Origin: Gonium pectorale
Taxonomy: Eukaryota > Chlorophyta > Chlorophyceae > Chlamydomonadales > Volvocaceae
Reading direction: 5' to 3'
Assembly: GCA_001584585.1 (NCBI GenBank)
Contig: LSYV01000004.1
Location: forward strand, 3,370,973 to 3,404,323
DNA length: 33,351 nt
Part shown: positions 23,179 through 33,118 of the stretch, piece by piece
Numbering within the stretch: the stretch's first letter is position 1
Layout of the letters: every line of letters begins with the position of its first letter
Program-made: the position numbers and the translations under genes
Notes under the pieces: generated by a model
What the model was told of the DNA's origin: nothing
The model's database searches: none
The model's input: the letters and a program-made list of their open reading frames with translations, nothing else

Positions 23179-25045
23179 GGGCCGTTCCGATGGGTCAGAT
23201 GTCGCGCTGTTCTGAGGAGGCTGGCGTTGTGATGAAGCGAGCCCAGAGCGGCGCTGCGTGCTAATTCATGGCTTATCTTCGGGGTTGAGGTACCCCGCAT
23301 CATGCCGGCGTGAGGATCTCCCTCGCCTCGCGCCCCGCGCTGTGTATGGGGGGCGGGGGGGCCGGGTCATAGGCAGACGTACCGGCACTTTGCTGCTGGG
23401 GGCCGCTCGCGTACCTGGCCTTGACTGCGGCTGAGGCGGGCGGGCCGAGCCGAATAGGCGGGAGGCGGCACGCAGCGGGGTGGTTCGGGGCATTTGGTTG
23501 GCCGGCGGCTCCTGGGTGTCCAAATGGACTCTAGCAAGCCATAGGGAGGCTGGCCACTCGTTGACGCACCACGCTCGCGTACCGCATACAGTGCAGAGGG
23601 CGGCCTCGTTCTTGGGAGCGCGCTACCAAGGGTTGTAGGTTCGAGAGCGTTTGCATGGGTGCACATAGGTTGTGTACAGTGGGGTCGGAACTGTCGCATT
23701 GCGCCGCCGCATGCGCCCACGCTGCTGCCCTGCCAGCCGGCATGTGTCGCGTCCCTTTTTGCTCGACAGCACTGGAGCCTGCATCTGATAGGCTGGGAGA
23801 TGTCGGTGAGCTGCTGGGCCTTGTACTATTATCATGCAATACACATAAAGCAGTTTGTGCAAGGTTGTTGGTGGCGGTCGCAGCCTCGGTGCCGTCATCT
23901 GCTTTGGGGCCCGTCAGGCTGTGTGGATGGAACGGCCCGGCCCGGCAAGCGAGTTTACCACAGGCGGCAACGTTGCCGCTTTCGGGCGGCGCATCTCCTT
24001 GGTGGTCGGCGGTAGTTCACGGTCTACGAAGCGTCTGTGCTGGGGTCAAGGAGGGACCCAGGAACCCAGCGACGTACACGACTGCGGCCAGCCGGGCCCA
24101 CCACTTGCCTCGGCCGTCACATGCCAGAATAAGGCGGACGCGCGCTTCGTGCTGTGCTCGTGAATGACCATGCCAGTTGTCAGCAGCCCGGTCATTGAAG
24201 GACGGCGTTTAGGGAATTCCATGTGCGTGCCGTCATCTGCCAGGCCATCACACCGCTGGCGCGGGTGGCGACAGCCCGAGCCATGCTACGCACCTCGCTT
24301 TGGGCTGCATGTGCGTGCAGCATCCGAGCTGAAATTGAGATGCCCTGCAAGGCTCGTGTGTCATATCACTACCGCTTCCTTCGAGGCAAATAGCGTGTGC
24401 GAATTGCAAAGTGCTAAAATGATCTCGGTCCGTACCCTCAGCACACTGTATGCACCGCACGATATGTGTACGGTTTATGCTCCGGATTGCAGGGGATGGC
24501 TGACGCGAAGCACAGTAGGCGAGGCTGCTAGAGCGGGCCGTAGGGACCTTCCCCAAATCACCACATCCCTGTTGGCTTTGCGCACTGGGCTTCAAGGGGG
24601 CGCTATACTATACTGTAGTTTCCCAGGTGCGCCAACTCATCGGCACGCTGCCCGCATGTCCTGCCTTGAATAAAGTACTTTGATGGCCGTACAGCGTGGA
24701 CCGGCCCCGTTGCTGGTCTCATCCTGCCTGCCTGCCTTGAATGTGCTGTGTGCCCCACCAGCTCATTGCCATGTGCACCTGAACTTGGCCGCCGGTCGCA
24801 CTTGGGCTAAGCAAAGACCGTCGATGCTCCCTGCTGCGCACGCGCCGCCCTGGATATGCGCCGCCAGTCCAGTCGTGATGTCCGGATCATCGCATGACAA
24901 GCGCACGTGCGGCAGCAGCCGCATACAGATACAAAGTGCAGGTTCCCCCAGAGAGGGGTTGCACGTTTCAGGCCACACGAGCCGATTGGCTCCCGACCCG
25001 CCATAGCAGAGAGGCATAGGCCGTAGCCGCCCGGAAGCTTATGAC

Positions 25046-25050
25046 TGTAA
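25046..25050 (+). terminator. Candidate TGTAA polyadenylation signal for the transporter
   Basis: The first plus-strand TGTAA I found past the transporter stop, about 1.87 kb downstream. That would be a long 3' UTR, so confidence is low. Confidence 0.3.
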
Positions 25051-25264
25051 ACACGGCGATGAGGCTGTGGCGGGCTGTCCTTTGACGGCGGTGTCACCAC
25101 CAGATGCAGCGGCCGGGTGGGTGGTGGCCGGGTGGGCCCTACAGTCGTAGCTGAGGCGGTGGCGGCACTGTTTTGGATTTGAGGAATGGAAAGGAAATTT
25201 GAGGACCCTTTACCCCACCCCACCACTCGCATTTCGCCCATGGCCCCGCCGGCTTTGACGGACG

Positions 25265-25276
25265 TGTAACCTGTAA
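25265..25276 (+). terminator. Doubled TGTAA motif
   Basis: Two TGTAA pentamers (25265-25269 and 25272-25276) lie seven bases apart, followed by a GTAACGTGTTAC palindrome. This is an alternative poly(A) signal for the rightward transporter gene. Confidence 0.3.
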
Positions 25277-26320
25277 CGTGTTACCTGTGGCCCTAGGGTC
25301 CATCCACAGCTGGGCTGGGCAGATAGCTTGCGGGTACGGCGTGCGCGACCATGCTGGCGGCCGCAGCTACGCAGGCCACCAGGCCACCGTAGCCGCCGCG
25401 GGCTGCAACAGCCGTGGCCACGCACCTGTGCGGCTGTGCCCCAGGTATCCAGCAGCCATACGATGCGACCGCCAGGAACTGCGCCTTGGCTGTGGCCATG
25501 TCGGCCAGGCGCGGTGCTCAGGGCCGATGGTTGGGGTTGGTCGGCATGCGGCCGTACGCGTACTGAGCATGATGCGGTTTGGCGGGAGGATGCATAGGAA
25601 GTCCGCACACGCATTGCTTTCACGCATGACAGTTGTTGCAGCACGCTCAAGCGCGTGCCTCGGGCATCTGTACTGCGTATGCTATAGGGAATGCTGCACT
25701 GGGGCAACGGTATATACGTACGGACAGCACTCTACTGTGGATTTGCTGGCAGCAGCTCCAGTGGAAGAACCGTTCGGGGTCCTGGGCGTAGCCTTCGCTG
25801 TCTGCAAGCGCACGCCTCCTTGCGTAGAATGGGAATTCTCTTGGTCCATGTGCGCCCTGCCCTGCCCGCCCTGCGTGGTTGCGGCTGCTGACCCCGGGGC
25901 TCTCGCTATCCCGCAAGGTGATACGCGGCGGGGGTCGAGCCCAAAAAGCGTTTGAGCCCTCCGTCTTTTGTGCAAACCGTGGGTGGATGTCGCACTGGTG
26001 GCGAGAAGGGCGACGAGGAGCGCGCGCATGTAGACAGCCTTGGGGAGGAACGAGCCGGGCCTTTCAAATAGCCTTGATCACAGGGCCTTGTGACGCTGGG
26101 CCGTGCTGGCCTAACCGACCTTCATGGTCCTATCCTGCATCAAACTGGCAACCCGAGCACAGCATAACTCGCTCTATGGGCAGCAATCAACACGTGGCAT
26201 GCGAGTCACCTGCCCAGACGCACGCGCAAAACGCACAAGCTTTCACAGCGTTGGGAACCGGAAGAATAGGACTGTACGCAGAGCAACCAACTGGCAGTTG
26301 CAATAATATGTATAATGGTA

Positions 26321-26336
26321 ATGACCCATGGGTCAT
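26321..26336. repeat. 16-bp perfect palindrome
   Basis: ATGACCCATGGGTCAT equals its own reverse complement. Its 12-bp core recurs at 12547-12558 and 31610-31621, with one-step variants at 11985-11996 and 13810-13821. Confidence 0.9.
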
Positions 26337-26682
26337 GCCGGCACGCACGGGTCGACTATGCGGTACGTCCAACTGCAGTACCACCGTGCTAGAGACGACT
26401 GACACGCCTTCCACGAGCCCACTTTAAATGCCCCCACAGAGTAACGGCGCCACACTGCCAACCACAGGTTTCTGTGGAAATACCCACTCCGCGCTTCTCC
26501 GTGAGTGTGAATAACCTTGCTCACTAAGTTCCCTTTAACCTTCCTCTTAACTGATTTGACTCACGCGCGCGGCCTGCTCATTTCCTGTCTACACATAACC
26601 AACGCTCTTGCCTCACAGCTAGCCTCAACCCCGTTCGCACCTGCTCCCCAGAGCCATGTACAAATGCGCTGCTTACGATCCA

Positions 26683-26709
26683 TAATGAAATGAGTCCGAG
26701 CTTTCATTA
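26683..26709. repeat. Inverted repeat, 8-bp arms
   Basis: TAATGAAA and TTTCATTA flank an 11-base loop in the AT-richer part of the convergent spacer. It could form a hairpin in either transcript's 3' region; function unknown. Confidence 0.6.
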
Positions 26710-26981
26710 CGGCAATGCAAATTTGTTCGTGTACGCACACAGTGCATGCATTCTTTGAACCCCGTTAGGGTGTCTCCCACATTCGCCGCCATGAAGCACC
26801 CCGTGCACTAATCACCACACTCGCAGCAACGCATGGGGCGTTACTGTACAATACGCACTGTGGGCGCTCCACTCCCTGCAAGCCAATACCGGTACGATGA
26901 GTGCAAGCCCCGGCTGGGTCGCTCGCAGGTCATGTCGCAGATCGCGTGCGGTCCGTCACCTGAGTTAAATCCCCACCGGGA

Positions 26982-29031
26982 TTACACCGGCACCTGCGCG
27001 CACGACGCGAGGGCGTCGTAGCAGCTGTCTTGGTCTCGCTTGGGGGCGGCCATCTTGAAGAAATGATCCAGGCTGAGCTCCTGCTCGGGGTTGGGCTTCT
27101 CGACCTCCCACGTCTGCAGCAGACGCGGGAGAGAGTGAAGGTGCGAGAGTGTGTACAACAGCGTTGCTCCTTACACGCAATACATGCATTGGAAACACGG
27201 AATGTCGGGCCTGTGGGTTTGCAATCCTGGGCTAGAGAAAGTACGGCGTGCATTCTGCCTTCCAGCGCTGCCGTACCTGCACGCTCTCCTTATACTGCCA
27301 GAGGAGCTCTACTATGTAGCACGCCAGGCCGTGATCGCTTGTGAAGCCGTACACCTTGTCGGTCACGGCACGGGCGCGGGCGGCCAGCTGCGCCTGATCC
27401 TGGCTTTCCAAGTACCTAGAGGTTGGTAGGATTGGCGTGATGGGGTGTTCAGGTGAGGGAGGCTCAAGTGTCGTCCCGAGTGCAGTAACCTGTGCCGCAA
27501 CACTCAACCATATACCGCATTACTCCTCATTTCCCAGGAGCCAAAAGAATTAGTTGGACAGGGGCGGTTTCTCAAACACCCATGCAGCTTCGCCTCTAGA
27601 TCCCGGACAGCCAAAGTGTGCGTGTGGCCAGTACCACTGCCGTACCTGTACGTCTCCTCCAGCCGCTCCCAGCGAGGGCCCACGTAGTAGATGTCCTCGT
27701 TGGGCTTCAGGGCCGTCAGTAGGATGTCCTTGTGCTTGACGTCGTGCGTTAGCAGTATGGACCCGCACATGAGGAGGTACTTCAGGCGGAAGGATACGCC
27801 CCAACCATCCGCGTACAGTATGTACTTGTACCTGGCCGGGAGGGCAGGGCCGGAGGTAGAGGGCGGCAAGGTCGTAGAGTAGCCAGCTTGCGAGATCGTC
27901 AGTTTGCTTGGTACCCACTAAAAGATGTTGGGAGCAGCTCTCGTTTAACGGGACATCTGTGCACAAGCACGGCTGAAAAAACACCGCAGACGCCGTGGCC
28001 GGCGCCATCGCAAGGCGTGGGCAGCAGAGATGCGATTGGAGAGGCGTGCAAGGGTGGCGGCGGTGGCGGGCAAGCCAGGAAGGGAAGCACGTGCGCACCG
28101 CCAGCGATTGCGGCACCAGCGCTGCCGCAACTGCCGAGGGTATGTACTCGTACACCGCCTGCCTTGCCCACCTGCAGCTGTCCTCCGGCGCCAAGTAGCC
28201 GGCGGACCTGTTGTGCTCCGACACCGGGATGGGGAGGACCTGCATGCCCCATGCAAACGGCCTCACATCGGCAATATCCGTGCGGGCAGTGAATTTGTTC
28301 AGCAGCTCCACACGGGCTGCGGACGAGTTAACGCCCCGGAACGTAAACTTGGGTATGCGCTGCTGGAAGGGCAGCTGCTGACCGAAGTGGTATAGCTGAG
28401 AGCGCAACGTGTGCCAGTCGCTGCCCGGGCCCATAATGAAGTTCCAATCCACAAAGGCGGGATCGGGGAACATAAAGGTGGAGTTTGCGTTTTCGGGGTG
28501 TGAGCCCCAGCTCCACCACACGGGGCCGGGAGGAGGCGGCAGGTAGACGTTGTTGTCGCCGGCGATGAGCCCAAACTCCACGTTCGGGGCATGTTGGCCA
28601 CTGCCGGCCAGCGCTGCGACAGCTTTGTGGAGCAGCAGTAGGGCATGCCGAATTCGCGGCGCTGCTAAGTCCACATGTCGGACAATGTATACCCTGCAGT
28701 GTCGCCGTGCCATAGTGAGCCACGTCCAGCTGTCCGGAACGAGCTGTCGCCCGAGATCCACCAAAGCAGTGCATACCTACCGATTGTTGAATACTTTTAT
28801 CCAGGCACAATTCCCCATGCTACGACCGCAAGCTGAAACTACATTGAGGAAACGCTCCCTCGGCAAGCCGCCCCCAGATTTCCAGGCGCTGGCTGCCGTC
28901 GCAATTGGAGTAAGAAATTGGGAATATCGAGTGCAACCAGATCGGAACAAGCTCGCTCCTTCGTCTTCGGCAGTTAGGACCTGAAGGACCTGAAGCAGCA
29001 GTAACAAATGCAGACCTACAAGCCAGCGCAT
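26982..29031 (-). CDS. GT90-family (CAP10-like) glycosyltransferase with signal peptide, 5 exons, 409 aa
   Basis: Minus-strand exons: 29031-28781, 28693-28172, 27831-27646, 27415-27277 and 27113-26982. All GT-AG, all phases match, 410 codons with the stop. Residues 1-21 (MRWLVGLHLLLLLQVLQVLTA) are a clear signal peptide, so the enzyme enters the ER/Golgi or is secreted. Family motifs: VYIVRHVDL and the VEFGLIAGDN strand (about 85-132), DPAFVDWNFI (162-170), the sugar-nucleotide region KFTFRGVNSSAARVELL (199-215), SCRYKYILYADGWGVSFRLKYLLMCGS (256-282, with D266/G267 and R273), and WERLEETYRYL (311-322). GT90 enzymes, such as fungal CAP10 and animal POGLUT1/Rumi, transfer xylose or glucose; the donor and acceptor here cannot be told. 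No KDEL-type retention signal is present (the end is SCAQVPV). Length is normal for a minimal GT90 enzyme. The TAA stop forms part of a TGTAA motif. Confidence 0.9.
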
Positions 29032-29135
29032 TCTTTGCGCAGCGTGGATGTGGATTCTCAACCCTAAGTCCTGCCACCCGTACTCCATCCCGTACTCCCG
29101 CCGCCAACGTACTCAACCGCAGCCGAACCCAACCT

Positions 29136-29481
29136 CACACGACCCCAACCTCCCCGCGCCGGGGCTGCCGCACCTGCCGCTGTCGCATCAAACGAGGGGA
29201 AGGGCTCTGGACCACCGTCACCGTCGCTGCAGCTCGACACAACGCCCCAGCGCCCTCCCCCGTCTGCACGTGCTTGCCAAGCCCCGACTCATATCTCTTC
29301 CAGCCCCGAAGTTGGCCAAGCCGGCGCCGTCGGCACATGGTGCGAGGCGATGCAGATTCGGCACTGTACGCTAATCATCATTCGGCTTCCACGCATGGCG
29401 GCTGCGGGCGACGCGGTTCGTATGTGCAGGACGATGAAAGACTAGGCTCACGGTGAAATGGCGCTGATGGCCCGCCACGCG
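29136..29481 (+). repeat. Diverged direct repeat, copy 1
   Basis: Three blocks match copy 2 in the same order: A 29136-29182 (CACACGACCCCA...), B 29354-29371 (GATTCGGCACTGTACGCT) and C 29432-29481 (GATGAAAGACTAGGCTCACG...). About 170 bp separates A from B here, whereas the two blocks are adjacent in copy 2. Confidence 0.6.
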
Positions 29482-29633
29482 GGTACCACTCCGCCGCTCT
29501 TGGCACGGCTCTTGGGCGGAAATGGCGGGTCCCCTTGCTTTCGCCTATAGATTTCATCACCTTTGCATACTTTCGTATTGCATCTAACATCTAATTAAGA
29601 TGTTTTGAGGCCACGGCACAGCGAAACTTATCC

Positions 29634-29970
29634 CCACACGACCCCAGCCTTCCCGCCCCGGGTCTGCCGCAACTGCCGCTGATTTGGCACTGTGTGCTTT
29701 TCGAAGGCCAGATTCAGCGAGCCCTGAGGGCCCTTAGGGCACCCTTGAGCATGACAGTACTGATTGGATGCGGTCCGGGCCAGTTCTGAGGGGTCGTAGG
29801 GTGCAGTTTGCGATCGTTGGCACCGGTGAAGTTCAACCGCCCCCGAGTTGCACTCGCCTCTCCCCTGGTGCCAGGATTCTGCCACGCATTCATTGATACC
29901 GGGAAGGTCGGCCTGGTGATGAAAGACTTGGCTCACGGTTAGATGGCACTGATAACTGATGGCCCGCGGG
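29634..29970 (+). repeat. Diverged direct repeat, copy 2
   Basis: Blocks A 29634-29681, B 29681-29698 and C 29918-29970 match copy 1. The A-B spacing is nil, but about 220 bp separates B from C, against about 60 bp in copy 1. The two copies thus carry reciprocal insertions or deletions. Confidence 0.6.
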
Positions 29971-30197
29971 TCTGGCCTTTTTTCAGCTGATAACATGGTG
30001 CAGCCGCGTCGCTGAGGACTGCATCCTGAAGTTCCTCCAAACCGGCACCCTCCGCTGCTGCAGCTGAACGCTGGCTTGACCAGCACAGAGGTGGGAGCGG
30101 GGCGGCCTGACCACTTCTGCCCTAAACAAAGGGCTCCAGCACTGCCAGCAGCGGGGAGGTTGCCGGAGCGGATAGAGCCGCGGACGATGCTTTCATA

Positions 30198-32955
30198 ATG
30201 CTGACGGCGGCAGTCAACGCCTTCACCAGCGTCAGCGCTGGCAGCGGAGGCGCGGTCGCCACCACACTGCCGGCGCTACTGCTGATGCCGCCGTGGGGCC
30301 GCTGCGCCCAGATGCTGGCGGCATCGGTTGCGACCCTGGCGGCGGCGGCCTACGACGGAGTGCAGCGACAGTGTCGGTGGCAGCGATTGCGATGCGTTGG
30401 GCACGGGTGACGGGGGCGGAGACGGGCCCCGCTGTCATGGCACTTACGGCCTCATGGCGCTTGCAAGGGCCCTCAGGGGCGCAGTAGCTCCGGTGCCGGG
30501 CCCAGGCCTGGAGGCGTTCGCCGTCCTGCTATCCATGGTGGAGGTCGAGGTGAACCGCACCCGGCGGGCTGGTCTGGCGGCTGGCAGCGGCGGCGGCTGT
30601 AGCGGCGTGGAGGATGCTGGAGACGGTGGCATCGGTTCACATTCTGTGCATGCGCATCGCCGACCTGGCCATGGCGTCGGGGGAGGCAGCCGCCGCCACC
30701 GCCGGCGCCGCCGCTGCTCCCGCTGCCTCCTTCGCCGGCTGCCTAAAGATCCGCGCGCCGCCGCCACAGCAGCTGCTTAAGCCCCGTGGTGCATGGCACC
30801 TGACGGCGCGGTCCCTAGCCGCCGCCAAGTGCCTGCTGCTGGGGACGCTGGTGGCGCGGCGGCGGCGGTCACACGGTAGCGGCGGACCGGTGGCAGCCGC
30901 TGACGCTGCAGCGGCGGCGATGGCAGTCGGGGCTCTGCCGGAGAGGTACTGGGAGGCGGTCGTTCGGGCGCAGCGCCACGGCGTCGTCATTGTACTGCGG
31001 AGGCGGCATGCAGCGGCCTGGAGACGAAAGGTGAGGAGAGCGGTGGGCGGGCGTTAGGCGGTTAGGGTGGTGGCCACGCACGGCGTGCTGTGGCAGTACG
31101 CTGTGGCGGAAACTGGTGTTACGATTGCCGTTTTCATCGGTTTGTAGATAGTAAAGTTCATCCGCAGTCCTCTTGGGCTCTTGCTCGGTCGCAATAGTGC
31201 GCTGCGAACGCTGGCAACGGGGCTCCGCTCCGTCCCGCCCCTCCCGCCCTACTACAGGCTCCTGGCTGTCCGCGTCCCACGACGTCCTCTTCCCCGCCCT
31301 CTCCTGCGGCCTACTGCCGGACCTGGAGTGCTGCGTCCGCGCCCTGAGCCGCTCCGCCGACCCGCGGGACGTTGATTCACTGTGCGAGCTGCTGAGGGGC
31401 TCGCTGCTGGAACAGCCCGGGCAGGCGGCACCGCTGCTGGCATCCCTTGCCAAGTTGCTGCACCGCTGCGCCAATGCCGCCGAGGCGGCAGAGGCGGCCG
31501 GGCCAGGCGTGCTGCAGTCCTTGCTGCTCGGCGATGTCCGCTTGCAGATGTGCTTCAAATTACGTACCTGGCGTCGGTGTTGGGCAGTGCGCTGACGGCG
31601 GCGTGGGCCGACCCATGGGTCGCTGACGTGGCCGCAGACCCTGGGCTCGTGGCTGCAGCAGCTGCGGCGCCTGCTGTGCCTGATGCTGCAGCGCAGGCTG
31701 CCGGATCCGGCGAGGGCAGTGATAGTGGGGCCCTCCCTGCCGCACACTTCTGCGTTGGTCGCGTACGGTGCAGCGCAGCCACAGCTGCGTCGCCGTTGCA
31801 CTCTTCGCCTCTGCCGACACTCTCGTGCTGAGGAAGCCGAAGATCAAGGCCAGCGTGGTGGCTGCTGCCATGCAGTTAAAAGACTTAAAGAACGGCGAGC
31901 ACGGCGGCGGCAGTTGCTTTGGCAGCCGCCGAAGTGGCGGCGGCGGCTCCGGCTGTGGGGTCCGTGTGGCGGCCCGCGAAGACGAGATCGCTCGTCCTCG
32001 AAGGTGGGGCCCAGGGCTAAGCGCTAGTGGGCGATGGCTGGACGACGACGTGGACGTCCTGGGCTCATCGATGCGGATGCTCTGTGGCGTCCTGTTGGGC
32101 ATGCCGCACCTGACCTGGGACGCGGCACGAGTCCGGGCGCTGCTAGACTTCTTCCTCGCATCCGCCATCGTGCAGCCAGAGCATCTGCTTGCGGGGGGGA
32201 GAGCGGCGGCGGAGAGGGCGGAGAGGGCCGCTGGAGCAGGAGCGGGGTCAACCGTGAGAACACGGGCCCAGCGGCGGGGACGCCTCCTGCAGTGATGGCC
32301 GAGGCGGAGGCTGTGGCGGCGGCGGGGGAGGCCGTGGCGGCGGCGGTGATGAAGAAACGAGCAGCGGAGGTGGGGAAGGCCGTGCCGAAGGCTCCGACGG
32401 CTACAGCAGCAGCAGCAGCCGCCTCCTGAGAGGGCCTCCTCACCAGCCCGCGCCCGCCTGTGGGGAGTCTGTGCTGCAGCCGCAGACACTCCCACCGCTC
32501 TTTTCCTCGGGCGATGCCTGAGAAGGTCCAGCTTCGCCCAGGGCGACCGCGCGCTTTCAGTATAATACAACAGCGTCTTCCAAGCGATCTGCGATAGCTT
32601 TGAGTCGGACTTTGACCACTTTGACAACGCAGCGTCATCCGCGCTGTATGACAGCAGGGCCTTGATGCTGCTGCGCTTGGCGGCGCCGTTGGAGCCGTCC
32701 AGCGGAGAGGGAGGCGAGCCGGCCTGGCCGGTCGAGGGGCTGCCGCTGGCCTGCGCCAACCCCCGCTGCACCAACCTGGCTGGGGAGAGCGACACAGGGC
32801 TGATGGCGGCGGCAGCTGGCGGAACAGGACTCGAGGGTGGCGGTGGCGGCGACGGTAGCTGCGGCGGCAGCGGGCAGCGGATGTGCGGCAGCCGCCGGGG
32901 GTCGCTGTGGTGCTCCGCCGCGTGCCAGCTGGCAAGTGGCAACCGAGTTAGGTAG
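30198..32955 (+). pseudogene. Decayed Ala-rich protein with C-terminal MYND-like zinc finger
   Basis: The plus strand holds a chain of protein-like segments that jump between frames: 30198-30410, about 30450-30600, about 30580-31030 (ending AAAG|GTGAGG, a good donor), about 31215-31535, about 31540-31640, about 31640-31785, about 31785-32290 and 32576-32955. They read as one Ala/Leu-rich helical protein (for example LLPDLECCVRALSRSA, LASLAKLLHRCA, DVLQITYLASVLGSALTAAW, RLLCLMLQRRLPDPARAV). The end has RALMLLRLAAPLEPSSGEG and then LACANPRCTNLAGES, typical of a large volvocine family with a C-terminal MYND finger, as I recall it. The finger is damaged: in MCGSRRGSLWCSAACQLA the expected second Cys of the CxxC is Arg, and the closing W..H..C part is lost to a further frame change. 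At least four shifts fall where no intron fits. Base errors are an alternative to true decay. Confidence 0.6.
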
Positions 32956-33017
32956 CGCCGATTGCTGCGGTGGTGCGGCGGAGGTAGCGGCGGGGACCGG
33001 GGCGGGCCGCCTCCAGG

Positions 33018-33118
33018 GCGGCTGAGGGCTGGCATGCGGGGACACAGCGGGGCGGCTGAGGGCTGGCATGCGGGGACACAGCGGGGCGGCTGAGGGCTGG
33101 CATGCGGGGACACAGCGG
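33018..33118. repeat. 34-bp tandem repeat, 3 copies
   Basis: Three almost identical units start at 33018, 33052 and 33086; the last lacks its final base match. The unit length is not a multiple of three, so it would shift any frame crossing it. It lies between the MYND gene remnant and the putative retroposon end. Confidence 0.93.

Larger units (their letters stand above)
23179..26981. other. Convergent spacer between transporter and GT90 genes
   Basis: About 3.8 kb between two 3' ends. No open frame here shows a domain or a believable exon chain. The left part is probably the transporter 3' UTR; the first plus-strand TGTAA motifs I found are at 25046, 25265 and 25272. A GAATAAAG sequence lies near 24669. 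About 26500-26830 is clearly less GC-rich than the rest of the window and contains an inverted repeat. Confidence 0.4.
29032..30197. other. Upstream region of GT90 containing a diverged duplication
   Basis: No gene is supported. The right-hand two thirds hold two diverged copies of one segment (29136-29481 and 29634-29970). The GT90 promoter should lie in the first few hundred bases after 29031. Confidence 0.45.

Noticed and set aside
1605..23645. GGTTCGA-like strings (minus strand near 1612; plus strand near 23638) as tRNA B boxes
   Set aside because: Neither has the paired flanks, A box or acceptor stem of a tRNA.
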